Positions 20,736 through 29,814 of a DNA stretch of 64,000 bases are shown piece after piece (the first letter of the stretch is position 1; each line of letters starts with the position of its first letter). The notes under the pieces are model-generated. The model worked only from the letters and a program-made list of their open reading frames with translations. It did not search any database and was not told the DNA's origin. Made by a program: the position numbers and the translations under genes. Where the stretch lies: the NCBI RefSeq assembly GCF_001632775.1, contig NZ_CP015249.1, forward strand, positions 2,150,686 through 2,214,685, given 5' to 3'. Source of the stretch: Dokdonella koreensis DS-123 (lineage in GTDB: Bacteria > Pseudomonadota > Gammaproteobacteria > Xanthomonadales > Rhodanobacteraceae).

Positions 20736-21662
20736 CTACTCGATCGTGCCTTCGGGGTAGCTTCGATAAAGCCAGTGCGGATAACGCGGATTGGGTGCAT
20801 GGGTCTTGCGCCAGCGGGAGAACAGGTACTGGCCGAGGTCATGCTCCCGATGCTTCGTCAGATTCAGCGCCCACATGGCGTGCCGATGGGCGATCGTCTG
20901 CGGAATGTAATGCGGATGCACGTCCGAGGTGAAATCGGCATCGCACGTGAAACCGCAGTGCCGCATCAGCATGTGCAGCTCGTGGCGGGCGTACTCGCGG
21001 TTGTGACGCCCGTGTGGCCCGTAGCCGGAATACTGGTCGTAGACGTTGCGGCCTTCGAGCAGCGCAACGGCCGACTCGTAGCGAGCGACATTCGGTGTGG
21101 TCAGCACCATCGTCCCGCCCGGCTTGAGCTTGCGCCACAGCTCGGTCACCGCGTGGTACGGGTGCAGGATGAAGTGCTCGAGCACCTCACAGAAGAGGAT
21201 CACCGCATAGCGCTCGTCCTCCACCGGTAGCGGCGTTTCCTCGAGATTGACGTTCATGAAGTCGACGTCGATTCCATGGGTGCCGCCGTTGCTGCCGTTC
21301 CACCGGACGCGTTGGAGACCCCGTGCGCCGAGGGGGTGGAAATAGTTGACGTAGTCGAACTTCAGATTCGGTCGATGCTGGTTCAACAGCACCGACATGA
21401 AATAGGGATTCGCGCCGATTTCCAGTGCCGTACCGTGGATGTCCGCTGGCACCAGCGCCAGCGTATAGAGAAAACGATCGAGATCGGCGTTGAGATAGCC
21501 TTCGAGCTCTGTCGAAGGTGGAACGTCGTCGATCGAAATGGTCGCCAGTTCGGCGAGTATCGCGGCCCGTGTCTCGCCGGTCGGGATTTCGAGGCCACGA
21601 AACCTGAAATCGAGCGGGCGGCGCCTGGAAAGCTCCCAAAGCAATCCTCTGAGACGCACCAT
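20736..21662 (-). CDS. Class I SAM-dependent methyltransferase
   Basis: A 308-residue protein with a Rossmann methyltransferase core. Motif I is TALEIGANPYF at about residue 82, an acidic end of strand 2 follows, and motif IV/post-motif is LFCEVLEHF with the following KLKPGGTMVLTTPN typical of the family. The C-terminal YGPHGRHNREYARHELHMLM and Trp/His-rich tail suggest a sugar- or lipid-linked acceptor, as in polysaccharide gene sets, but no such genes are adjacent. Base use is a little less GC-rich than neighbours, hinting at separate ancestry. Confidence 0.85.
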   Translation of the reverse strand: MVRLRGLLWELSRRRPLDFRFRGLEIPTGETRAAILAELATISIDDVPPSTELEGYLNADLDRFLYTLALVPADIHGTALEIGANPYFMSVLLNQHRPNLKFDYVNYFHPLGARGLQRVRWNGSNGGTHGIDVDFMNVNLEETPLPVEDERYAVILFCEVLEHFILHPYHAVTELWRKLKPGGTMVLTTPNVARYESAVALLEGRNVYDQYSGYGPHGRHNREYARHELHMLMRHCGFTCDADFTSDVHPHYIPQTIAHRHAMWALNLTKHREHDLGQYLFSRWRKTHAPNPRYPHWLYRSYPEGTIE

Positions 21663-22048
21663 GGGGGCACCTTCAGCGAAGTCGGCTGGATACTAGCATC
21701 GATTCCGGTATCGGATAATTAAGGCGGTATTGCGCGGCGATGAACCGAGGATCGTGGATCTGCGGCTCGCCTCGTCTGCCGAGCCGGGTCCACGTTGAGC
21801 GGTGCCCTCCTGGGCCGCAGGTCACGCATGCGGTCCGGGGGCAGTCGCGTTCCGGCGCGCCGCAGGCCTCCGGCATGCGCGCTGATCCAGGCCGGACTCG
21901 GCCATGGGCTCGAACGTCTCGGTGATCGCCGTCTCCGGCGGACAGGCGACCCGATGGGGCGCCGGCATGCCGGGCAGCACTCGTGGCGCAGGCCCCGGTC
22001 CAGTCACGCAGCGGAAGCCCAAGTCGATGTCGATCGGATACCTGGCCG
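21663..22048. other. 386-base gap holding a gene remnant
   Basis: No intact gene is visible between the methyltransferase start and the histidine kinase stop. The part at 21822-22048 reads on the minus strand as the tail of a formylglycine-generating-enzyme-like domain (separate entry). The remainder near 21670-21740 is visibly AT-richer and should carry the methyltransferase promoter. Confidence 0.55.
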
Positions 22049-22058
22049 TCACCCGGCG
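21822..22058 (-). pseudogene. Possible remnant of a formylglycine-generating enzyme (SUMF1-type) domain
   Basis: On the minus strand, in a frame different from the histidine kinase, the sequence reads RVTARYPIDIDLGFRCVTGP and then runs out without a known continuation. The pair ARY...D...LGFRCV is the usual last strand of SUMF1/formylglycine-generating-enzyme domains. Nothing upstream in this frame resembles the rest of that domain, because the sequence there is the histidine kinase gene. I read this as a 3' fragment left by recombination, but the match is short and could be chance. Confidence 0.35.
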
Positions 22059-23416
22059 GGCGACGCCAAGGGAAGCCTGATCCGGACCGAGGTTCCGCCC
22101 GCGGGCGGGCATTCGATGCCGATCTCGCCGCCCGCTCCCATCACGATGTCGCGCACCACGGAAAGCCCCAGCCCGGTGCCTTCTCCGCTGGATTTCGTCG
22201 TAAAGAAAGGCGTGAATATGCGTGTCCTCACCGGCTCGGGAATCCCCGGGCCGTCGTCGCTGAGGGTCAGCATGAGCGAGCCGGTCGTGTCTTCCCGCGA
22301 AGCGGCGAGTCGGAACGTTCCGTTTTCAGGGAGCGCATCCCTGGAATTTCCGGCGATGTTGAGAATCGTCAGCTCGAAGTTGCCCCTGTCCATATGGACG
22401 GGGAGAGGAACCTCCGGCCGTTCCAGCTGCAAGTGGATCCCTGGGCCGAGCAGTTGGCGGAGCATCGGCCGCAGCTCTTGCAGGGCGGCGCCGGCATCGA
22501 ATGTCTCCGGATGGGAGATATCCAGGCGGCTGAAGTTCAGCAGCTTTCTGCTGACGGCCATGGCGCGGCGCGCTGCCAGTTCCACGCCTTCCAGAGCCGA
22601 TACGAGCGCCGGTTCGCCGCCGCTGGCGGCGAGCCGGTTTCGTTGCTGGGCGTATCCCAGGATGACCGCGAGAACGTTGTTGAAGTCGTGTGCGAGGCCG
22701 CTGGCCAGCCTTCCGGCCAGGTCCATTTTCTGCGAATGGATCAGTTGCTCACGCGTGCGCTCGCGCTCGGCGGTTTCCTTCTGCAGGTGCGCATAGGTTT
22801 GCTCCAGCGCCTGCCCCCGCTGCTCGGACTCCTCCAGGCTGTTGCGCAGCGCAGCCACGGTGCGATCCAGAACCAGCGCGATGATCAGCCAGACCCCGGC
22901 GATGGAGACGGCCTTGCCGATCGTGGCGGATGGCGCGGCGGGCCCGGTGCGGACCATGTCCAGTGCCACGCAGGCAAGCAGCATCATCGCCAGCGATCCC
23001 AGCATGATCCACAGGGTGCGCCGGCCCATCACCAGGCCGGCAAGCGACAGCAGCACCAACGGAATCGGATCCAGACCAATACGTGACAGTCCGACGCTGG
23101 CATAGGCGATGCCGACGCAAACGCACGCAACGGAGAGGAACAGCGCCACGCCCAGACGAAAGCGGTCTGTACGGATGAGCCACAGGGCGATCCACGCCGA
23201 GGCGACGAGCAGGGCATCGGTGGCGAGGTCCGCGGATAGCTGCAGGATTCCCGGGTGCGGGACCTGCCCCGAACGGATCGCGTAAAGGAAGATGGACTTG
23301 TTGATCGGAACGAAGATGCCGAAGAACAGCAGGAGCACCTGGAGGAACGGCGCGTTGCGCCGATCGACCGGGTTCGCTGCCGGAACGCTTCTCAGCCAGC
23401 GCGTCAAAGGATTCAC
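22049..23416 (-). CDS. Membrane sensor histidine kinase (orphan)
   Basis: A 455-residue kinase. Residues about 24-185 hold six hydrophobic segments (for example FLQVLLLFFGIF and AVSIAGVWLIIALVL) forming an unnamed membrane sensor. A coiled-coil at 186-230 leads to the dimerisation helix with the phospho-acceptor His243 in SGLAHDFNNVL, the NtrB-like HDFNN form. The ATP-binding domain follows with the N box (NIAGNSRDAL), G1 (DDGPGIP) and G2 (GEGTGLGLSVV). No response regulator gene is adjacent, so its partner is encoded elsewhere. Its stop lies on top of the possible SUMF1 remnant, so the very end may have been altered by recombination. Confidence 0.9.
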   Translation of the reverse strand: MNPLTRWLRSVPAANPVDRRNAPFLQVLLLFFGIFVPINKSIFLYAIRSGQVPHPGILQLSADLATDALLVASAWIALWLIRTDRFRLGVALFLSVACVCVGIAYASVGLSRIGLDPIPLVLLSLAGLVMGRRTLWIMLGSLAMMLLACVALDMVRTGPAAPSATIGKAVSIAGVWLIIALVLDRTVAALRNSLEESEQRGQALEQTYAHLQKETAERERTREQLIHSQKMDLAGRLASGLAHDFNNVLAVILGYAQQRNRLAASGGEPALVSALEGVELAARRAMAVSRKLLNFSRLDISHPETFDAGAALQELRPMLRQLLGPGIHLQLERPEVPLPVHMDRGNFELTILNIAGNSRDALPENGTFRLAASREDTTGSLMLTLSDDGPGIPEPVRTRIFTPFFTTKSSGEGTGLGLSVVRDIVMGAGGEIGIECPPAGGTSVRIRLPLASPAG

Positions 23417-23912
23417 GGCGAGTCGTCCGTTGCGCTTGCGGGGCCTTCGGCGGGCGCAACCCAGGTCATGCGTTCACTGATGGACGATGCTCGCGGCGAT
23501 TCCTGCATCTGTCTGCTCTTGTTTGAAGAGTGAGTGATTGTATGCGACGCGAACGGAGCCGATGCCTGCGATGACCGCTGCGATCGGCGCATCACCAGGG
23601 CGGCGTTTCGCCATCCTCCTTGTCGACTGCGTTGGACACCGTGCCGTCTTGTCGCTGGAATCCTCGTCTCGGAGATCCGATCACGCAGGTGCGTCCGAAC
23701 GGGTCTTGCGTGATCGAACGGCCGCTTCTGCGCCGGCACCGAGCCGGACGAGTACGCGCAGCCGCTGGCCCGCCGGCAGATGCGATAGTTGCCCGGTACG
23801 GATGCAGCGAAATCCACGCTGGAACCTGCAAGCTGCGGGCGCTCTTGCGCTGACCGGCGGACGCTGCGTGCGCAGCAGATGCGCCGCATTTTGCAGACAG
23901 GGAGCAAACACG
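23417..23912. other. About 500 bases without a gene
   Basis: Open frames here are Arg/Ser-rich with no family resemblance and no ribosome sites. The segment lies between the start of the histidine kinase gene and the tRNA-Pro terminator, both on the minus strand, so it must contain the kinase promoter. I see no repeats, tRNA fragment or integrase remnant in it. Confidence 0.55.
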
Positions 23913-23936
23913 AAAAAGCCGGCGCTAGGCCGGCTT
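23913..23936 (-). terminator. Rho-independent terminator of tRNA-Pro
   Basis: Read on the minus strand, AAGCCGGC, a five-base loop, and GCCGGCTT end in a run of five T. It starts 17 bases after the 3' end of tRNA-Pro. Confidence 0.85.
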
Positions 23937-23952
23937 CGTCGTTTTGCCTGTT

Positions 23953-24029
23953 TGGTCGGGGAGACAGGATTTGAACCTGCGACTTCTACGTCCCGAACGT
24001 AGCGCTCTACCAGGCTGAGCTACACCCCG
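23953..24029 (-). tRNA. tRNA-Pro (anticodon CGG)
   Basis: A 77-base tRNA including an encoded CCA. The acceptor stem is CGGGGTG at the 5' end paired with TCTCCCCG at the 3' side, beginning with the C expected of tRNA-Pro. The D arm GCTCAGCCTGGTAGAGC, the anticodon loop TTCGGGA with CGG at 34-36, and the T arm with GGTTCAAATCC are all in place. It reads the CCG proline codon, which is frequent in this GC-rich genome. It is followed by its own terminator. Confidence 0.97.
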
Positions 24030-24226
24030 AGGACACCTGCCCGTTGAGCAGGGGCGCGAATGTTAACGACTGTCGCAGGGGCGTGCAAGCCTTCCCGGCC
24101 GATCCGGATCGGGTGGAAGGGTGCCGCCGGGAGGTACCGAACGCCGGCGGCGGTGCATCTGGTAGTCTTTCCGGCTGCATACGGCGGTGCGGCCCGGCCT
24201 GCGTCCGCCAGACCCCGAGGAATCCG

Positions 24227-25600
24227 ATGGCCTTGACCCAAGCCCGCACGCCGCCCGGCGTGCTCGAACTGCTGCCGCTCGACCAGATCGCCTTCCAGGG
24301 CATGCTCGACACGATCCGGCGCAACTACGAACTGTTCGGCTTCCTGCCGGTGGAGACGCCGGTCATGGAGTATGCCGATGTGCTCCTGACCAAGTCGGGC
24401 GGCGAGACCGAGCGCCAGGTCTACTTCGTGCAGTCCACCGGCGCGCTGGAGAAGGCCGAGCGGCCGGACCTGGCCCTGCGCTTCGACCTGACCGTCCCGC
24501 TGGCGCGCTACGTGGCCGAGCACGAGCACGACCTGAACTTCCCGTTCCGCCGCTATCAGATGCAGCGTGTCTACCGCGGCGAGCGCGCGCAGCGCGGGCG
24601 TTTCCGCGAGTTCTACCAGTGCGACGTCGACGTCATCGGCAAGGACGCGCTGTCGGTGCGCTACGACGCGGAGATCCCGGCGGTGATCTACAGCGTCTTC
24701 CGCGATCTGGCGATCGGGCCGTTCACGATCCAGCTCAACAACCGGCGGCTGATGCGCGGCTGGTTCGAGGGCCTGGGCATCGCCGACGGCGAGCGCCAGA
24801 TGCTGGTGCTGCGCGAGGTCGACAAGCTCGACAAGCGCGGCCCGGACTACGTGCGCCAGACCCTGACCGGCGACGGGTTCGGCCTGTCCGCCGAGACGGC
24901 CGGGCGCATCCTGGATTTCGTCCAGGTGCGCTCGACTTCGCTCGCCGATGCCCATGCGCAGCTCGATGCGCTCGGCAGCGGCAGCGAGACCTTCGAGCAG
25001 GGCCGCCGCGAGCTGCGCGAGGTGCTGGACCTGATCGCGGCATTCGGCGTGCCGCAGACGCATTTCGCGCTGAACCTGTCGATTGCGCGGGGCCTGGACT
25101 ACTACACCGGCACGGTCTACGAGACCACGCTCAACGACCATCCCCAGATCGGCTCCATCTGCTCCGGCGGCCGCTACGAGAACCTGGCCGGCAACTACAC
25201 CAAGTCGCACCTGCCGGGCGTCGGCATCTCGATCGGCCTGACGCGCCTGTACTGGCAGCTGCGCGAGGCCGGCCTGGTCGGCACGGCGACCAGTTCGGTG
25301 CAGGCGCTGGTCACGCAGATGGACCCGGCCCGCCTGGCCGACTATCTCGCGCTGGCCGGCGAGCTGCGCGACGCCGGGGTCGCCACCGAGGTCGTGATGG
25401 ACCCGTCCAAGCTCGGCAAGCAGTTCAAGTACGCCGACCGCGCCGGCATCCGTTTCGTGCTCGTGCTCGGCGAGGACGAGATCGCCAAGGGTGTCGTGAC
25501 CGTGAAGGACCTGCGCCGCGAGGACCAGTTCGAGGTGGCACGTGCCGACCTGGCGGCGACGCTGCAGGTCGAGCTGGCGCAGGCTGCGGCGGTGCGCTGA
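24227..25600 (+). CDS. hisS: Histidyl-tRNA synthetase
   Basis: A 457-residue class II synthetase that charges tRNA-His. Class II motif 2 is seen in [32 protein letters not shown], the histidine-binding loops in [15 protein letters not shown] (HisA motif 1) and [13 protein letters not shown], and motif 3 in [13 protein letters not shown]. The C-terminal anticodon domain begins at about residue 365. The frame is open upstream to 24044, but ATG 24227 gives the family N-terminus and lies just after the spacer expected for a promoter. The gene is followed after 125 bases by an ammonia-lyase of the histidase family. Confidence 0.95.
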   Translation: MALTQARTPPGVLELLPLDQIAFQGMLDTIRRNYELFGFLPVETPVMEYADVLLTKSGGETERQVYFVQSTGALEKAERPDLALRFDLTVPLARYVAEHEHDLNFPFRRYQMQRVYRGERAQRGRFREFYQCDVDVIGKDALSVRYDAEIPAVIYSVFRDLAIGPFTIQLNNRRLMRGWFEGLGIADGERQMLVLREVDKLDKRGPDYVRQTLTGDGFGLSAETAGRILDFVQVRSTSLADAHAQLDALGSGSETFEQGRRELREVLDLIAAFGVPQTHFALNLSIARGLDYYTGTVYETTLNDHPQIGSICSGGRYENLAGNYTKSHLPGVGISIGLTRLYWQLREAGLVGTATSSVQALVTQMDPARLADYLALAGELRDAGVATEVVMDPSKLGKQFKYADRAGIRFVLVLGEDEIAKGVVTVKDLRREDQFEVARADLAATLQVELAQAAAVR

Positions 25601-25632
25601 GCGTCGCTTGACCGCCTGATCGGGCATCCACA

Positions 25633-25653
25633 GCGACCGGCGGGGCCGGTCGC
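25633..25653 (+). terminator. Hairpin after hisS
   Basis: An 8-bp stem (GCGACCGG / CCGGTCGC) with a five-base loop lies 32 bases after hisS. There is no T-run, so termination here is uncertain. Confidence 0.35.
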
Positions 25654-25725
25654 GTCGGCGTGCGACGCCTGTCCGCAGGCGGCGCGATCGGCGAGAATGC
25701 CGGTTTCCTCCAGAGCCCCGATCCG

Positions 25726-27663
25726 ATGCCAGCTTCCCCGATTCGTCTCGATGGCACTTGCATGACGCGTGCGGACCTGGTCGCCATCGCGCGCGGCCGT
25801 TGTGTCGTCCTCGACGAGGTGCAGCTCACGCGGGTCCGGCGTGCGGCGGAGTTCCTGGCCGACAAGGTCCATTGCGGCGAGCCGGTCTACGGCGTCACCA
25901 CCGGCTTCGGCAGCAATGCCGACAAGCTGCTGGGCGCGCACCGGCTGCGCGACGAGCTGCCCGGCGGCAACCCGGAGCGGCAGAAAGGTACGCTGCTGGA
26001 AGAGCTCCAGCACAACCTCATCGTCACGCACGCGGTCTGCGTCGGCAAGCCGCTGGCCGTGGAGGTCGTCCGCGCCATGCTGGCGATCCGCGTCAATACG
26101 CTGATGCGCGGCCATTCGGGCATCCGCGTGGACACCTTGCAGGCGCTGGCGGAGCTGCTCAATCGCGGTGTGGTACCGGTGGTTCCGCAGAAGGGCTCCG
26201 TCGGCGCCAGTGGCGACCTGGCGCCGCTGTCGCACCTGGCAATCGTCCTGCTCGGCGGCGGCGAGGCCTTCGTCGACGGCGAGCGCATGCCGGGTGCACA
26301 GGCGCTGGCGCGCGTCGGGCTGGTACCGCAGCGCCTCTCGTTCAAGGAAGGGCTGGCGCTCAACAACGGCACCGCGCAGATGCTGGCCACGGCGGTGCTG
26401 GCGCTCGATCGCATCGAGACTTTGCTGGCGACCGCGGACCTGGCGGCGGCGATGACGCTGGACGCGTTCGCCGGCCGCAGCGGCGCGCTGCGGCCGGAAG
26501 TGCATGCGCTGCGTCCGCACCCGGGCCAGGTCGAAACGGCCCGCCGCCTGCGCACGCTGATCGAAGGCTCGACGCTGGTCGACATCCCCTATCACCTGGT
26601 CCCGCGCTTCCGCACCTGGGCCGCCGACGCCTGGCGCGAGCCCGAGGACCAGGCCCGGCGCTTCGACATCGCCTGGGACTGGGTGCCGAGCAGCCAGCGG
26701 CACGGACGCGAGGCGTTCTACACGCGCTTCATGCCCTTCCGCGGCGGCAAGAAGCACCAGCCACAGGACGCCTACTGCCTGCGCTGCATGCCGCAGGTGC
26801 ACGGCGCGGTGCGCGACGCCTGGATGCAGGCCAGCCGCATCATCGACATCGAACTCAATGCCGTCACCGACAATCCGCTGATCTTCCCGGATGCCGACGA
26901 CCCGGTGTTCGCCGAGGGCAAGGCGGCGGGGCGCCCGCAGCACATCGAGGACCAGGTGGTATCGGCCGGCCACTTCCACGGCATGCCGCTGGCGTTGGCG
27001 ATGAGCTACGTCAAGGCGGCGCTGCCGGTGCTCGCCTCGATTTCCGAGCGGCGCCTGGCCAAGCTGGTCGATCCGGCCACCAACGACGGCCTGCCGGCGT
27101 TCCTGATCGGCAACGAGGATGCGACCGACTCGGGTTTCATGATCGTCCAGTACACGGCCGCGGCCCTGGTCAACGACCTGGCGACCCGTGCGCATCCGGC
27201 CAGCGTCTATTCGGTGCCGACCAGCGCCAACGCCGAAGACCACGTGTCGATGGGCACCAACGAGGCGCGCCACGTGCTGGAGATGACCGAGGACCTGGGC
27301 CACGTGCTCGCGCTGGAGCTCTATACGGCGGCGCAGGCGCTGGAGTACCGGCAGGACATGCTCAATGCCGCACGCGGCCTGGCGCAACGCGGCGGCTGGG
27401 AGGCATTGGCCGCCAAGGTGGCCAACGCCCCCCGCGAGGGCGAGGCGGGGCGTGCCATGTTCGAGGCAGAAGTGAAGGCGCTCCGCGATGCGCTGGCCGC
27501 CAGCAGCGACTTCCATGCCGGAACGCAGGTTCGCGCCGCGCTCGCGAAGATCCGCGAGCGGATCGACTTCATGCAGCGCGACCGTGCGATGGACGGCGAC
27601 GTGAGCCGGATCTGCGAACTGGTGGCCGAAGGTGGCCTGGTCGACCGCGGCCGGCTCGTATGA
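25726..27663 (+). CDS. MIO-type aromatic amino-acid ammonia-lyase, histidase-like, extended
   Basis: A 645-residue member of the histidine/phenylalanine/tyrosine ammonia-lyase family. The self-forming MIO cofactor triad Ala161-Ser162-Gly163 is in GSVGASGDLAPLSHLA. The catalytic Tyr55 (YGVTTGFG), Tyr350 and Arg353 (DAYCLRC) are present. The selectivity position reads Thr101-His102, which resembles the Ser-His of histidases, so urocanate formation from histidine is the best guess, not certain. The usual length is about 510; the excess is mainly a segment of about 60 residues at 285-345, rich in Trp, Arg and His, just before DAYCLRC. No other hut genes are nearby. A second possible start is ATG 25762. 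Confidence 0.85.
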   Translation: MPASPIRLDGTCMTRADLVAIARGRCVVLDEVQLTRVRRAAEFLADKVHCGEPVYGVTTGFGSNADKLLGAHRLRDELPGGNPERQKGTLLEELQHNLIVTHAVCVGKPLAVEVVRAMLAIRVNTLMRGHSGIRVDTLQALAELLNRGVVPVVPQKGSVGASGDLAPLSHLAIVLLGGGEAFVDGERMPGAQALARVGLVPQRLSFKEGLALNNGTAQMLATAVLALDRIETLLATADLAAAMTLDAFAGRSGALRPEVHALRPHPGQVETARRLRTLIEGSTLVDIPYHLVPRFRTWAADAWREPEDQARRFDIAWDWVPSSQRHGREAFYTRFMPFRGGKKHQPQDAYCLRCMPQVHGAVRDAWMQASRIIDIELNAVTDNPLIFPDADDPVFAEGKAAGRPQHIEDQVVSAGHFHGMPLALAMSYVKAALPVLASISERRLAKLVDPATNDGLPAFLIGNEDATDSGFMIVQYTAAALVNDLATRAHPASVYSVPTSANAEDHVSMGTNEARHVLEMTEDLGHVLALELYTAAQALEYRQDMLNAARGLAQRGGWEALAAKVANAPREGEAGRAMFEAEVKALRDALAASSDFHAGTQVRAALAKIRERIDFMQRDRAMDGDVSRICELVAEGGLVDRGRLV

Positions 27664-27921
27664 ACGGCCGCGGCGTCCGGGCGTCACGGGACGGCGCGAC
27701 GCGGCATGCCCGCTGCAGGACCGTGCCGCCACGGTGAGTGCGCGATGAGCACCCGCCGATCGGCGCCGTCCGCACGTCCGGCCTCGGGTGGCAGCCGATG
27801 CTCGATCCGGCTTCGCCGTAGCCCCCGCGCTTGCCACGGGCAGGGCGGAAAAGAATGGCCGCGGTAGCGCCACCAGCGGAGGGCGAAGCGTCGAATCGCC
27901 GCCCTGCGATCACCGCTGGAG

Positions 27922-27943
27922 CAGGGCGGCGGCTGCCGCCCTG
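27922..27943. terminator. Hairpin between convergent lyase and carboxypeptidase genes
   Basis: A perfect 9-bp stem (CAGGGCGGC / GCCGCCCTG) with a four-base loop, four bases from the carboxypeptidase stop. It could end transcripts from both sides, though neither side has a T-run. Confidence 0.5.
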
Positions 27944-27947
27944 TGGG

Positions 27948-29660
27948 TCATTGCGTCTCGAAGTCGTCGGCGAACAGCGTGTCGTCGGCGAGGATCTCGA
28001 CGAAGACCGCATCGGGCGTGCCGATCGTGCCGCCGTTGCGCGCGTTCTTGCCCTGCACCCAGACCAGGTGCTTGCCTGGCGCGAGGCCCGCAGTCGGAAT
28101 CGTCACCTCGACGGCTTCGGTCATCGCATTGAAGCTGCCATCGCTGGCCGTCATCGGCAGGCCGGCCGCGTCGGGATGCCAGGGCGGCAGGTCGACATAG
28201 GCCAGCGCGCCGGTGATCGCATACGTGGTCTCGTTGCCGTTGTCGTGGTTGTAGCGCGTGTCGTCGATCGTGGCACGCAGCGTCACCGCGCTCCCGGCCG
28301 GGACGCGTGCCGTGTCGGCCGTGATGCCGCGGGCGTCGGGCCCCTGAGGCCACTGGTACGGCCGCCGGGCGGCACGCGCGGCATAGAGCAGGGCGGACAG
28401 GTTGTGCGGCAGCGTGGCGGTCTCGAACTCGCTGCAGTCCTCGAAGAAATCGACGCCGAGCTCGATCGTGTAGGCGGCGGCGCCGACGTAGCCGTAGATC
28501 GTGTCGACGGTCGAGCCACGGGTCGGATAGAGACCAATCGAGGGCATCGGCCAGTAGTCGTTGAACCAGGCCAGGCGGCGGCCGAGCCGGCGCAGCGACG
28601 GGCCGTTCGGCGCTTCGGTGGACACGTCGCCCCACGGCCACAGCACCAGTTGCGAATAGCTGTGGACATCGAAGAACAACCCCGAATAGTCCTCCGGGGC
28701 CGGTGACGAGAGACTCTCGGCACGGCGGTCGGGCAGGGCACCGCCGCTGCAGTTGCCGCTGCCGTCGCAGGTGCCGACCGTATAGGCCAGCAGGTTGCGG
28801 GTTTCCGGCTCGGAGCCGGCCGCCGGCCCGCGGAAGGTCTGCTCGCAGGCCTGCGTGCTGGAGCCGCCGCTGCCGCTCCAGTGGAACGGGAAGTTGCGGT
28901 TGAGGTCCACGCCCGGCTGGCTGAAGCTGGTCGGTGTTCCCGGGCAGAAGGCATCGTCGACGTTGGTGTTCTTGCGCCAGCCGATGCCGGTCTCGGCGCG
29001 CTTGCGCCCATCCGGGTTGGCGTGGACGATGAAGCGGAAATCGACATGGTCCACGAGCCAGGTGCTCAGCGGATCGACGCCGTAGCCGGCGACCAGGCCT
29101 TCGGCCATGCGATTGAGCAGTTCCGCCGGCGTGTACTCGCGTGCGTGGATCGAGCCGTACATGACCATGCGGGGCCGGTCCGGATCCTGCGCGACCGTCG
29201 CCAGATTGGTGATGCGCAGCGCGCGCATCTCGTAGCCGGCGGCCGGGTTCTTCTCCTTCTCCCAGGTCGGCCCGATGTCCTGGAGGCTGGCCAGGTCCGG
29301 ATGCGCGGCGACCAGCGCGTCGAGCGAATCGCGAGCCTCCTCGACTGTCCGGTAGCAGGCGAAGCCGGGAATGCTCTGCGGCACGTCGGCCGGCGCGTAG
29401 AACGCGCGCAGCTTCGCGGAGGAGACCATGTCGATCCGCACGTCCAGCCCGGCCTGCTCGAGCAGGCGGATGCCGTTCTCGTCGGTGTCGACGCGGACGA
29501 CGCCGCGCGCCTCGTCGATCTGCAGGTGCTGGAACGACGCGCCGAGGCGGTCGATCGCTGCACGGTCACTGAAGTACGCTTCGACGAACCAGTCTTCGGC
29601 GGCGGCAGGATTGCCGTGCAAACCCAGCAGCACGCAGGCCGCTGCCCAGTATCTGATCAT
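27948..29660 (-). CDS. Secreted M14-family zinc carboxypeptidase with LFADDFE C-terminus
   Basis: A 570-residue exported enzyme (signal peptide MIRYWAAACVLLGLHGNPAAA). The zinc site is His172 and Glu175 in SIHAREYTP with His333 in DVHSYSQ, and the general base is Glu400 in AYTIELGVDFFED; substrate-binding HANPDGRKRAE and NRNFP segments also fit. It should remove C-terminal amino acids from peptides outside the cytoplasm. After the catalytic domain (to about 440) comes a beta-sandwich-like C-terminal domain, ending in DTLFADDFETQ, a variant of the secreted-protein motif found elsewhere in this window. ATG 29660 is preferred over 29684 because it directly begins the signal peptide. Confidence 0.9.
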   Translation of the reverse strand: MIRYWAAACVLLGLHGNPAAAEDWFVEAYFSDRAAIDRLGASFQHLQIDEARGVVRVDTDENGIRLLEQAGLDVRIDMVSSAKLRAFYAPADVPQSIPGFACYRTVEEARDSLDALVAAHPDLASLQDIGPTWEKEKNPAAGYEMRALRITNLATVAQDPDRPRMVMYGSIHAREYTPAELLNRMAEGLVAGYGVDPLSTWLVDHVDFRFIVHANPDGRKRAETGIGWRKNTNVDDAFCPGTPTSFSQPGVDLNRNFPFHWSGSGGSSTQACEQTFRGPAAGSEPETRNLLAYTVGTCDGSGNCSGGALPDRRAESLSSPAPEDYSGLFFDVHSYSQLVLWPWGDVSTEAPNGPSLRRLGRRLAWFNDYWPMPSIGLYPTRGSTVDTIYGYVGAAAYTIELGVDFFEDCSEFETATLPHNLSALLYAARAARRPYQWPQGPDARGITADTARVPAGSAVTLRATIDDTRYNHDNGNETTYAITGALAYVDLPPWHPDAAGLPMTASDGSFNAMTEAVEVTIPTAGLAPGKHLVWVQGKNARNGGTIGTPDAVFVEILADDTLFADDFETQ

Positions 29661-29814
29661 CGTGGTACCCGGTGGCCGTTGCATTCCACAGCATCGTACG
29701 GCCTTGGGGCCCGGTCAACTGGACAGCCGGGGGGACCGCGTGCAGGGGCGCGCGGCGATCCGGCCCGGCAACCTGATAGGCTGCCGCCACCAGCACGGTG
29801 CGGGAGGGCGCGAC

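Noticed and set aside
23413-23907. A 164-residue minus-strand frame upstream of the sensor kinase
   Set aside because: Ser/Arg/Ala low-complexity composition and overlap with the kinase start; no ribosome site at its start.
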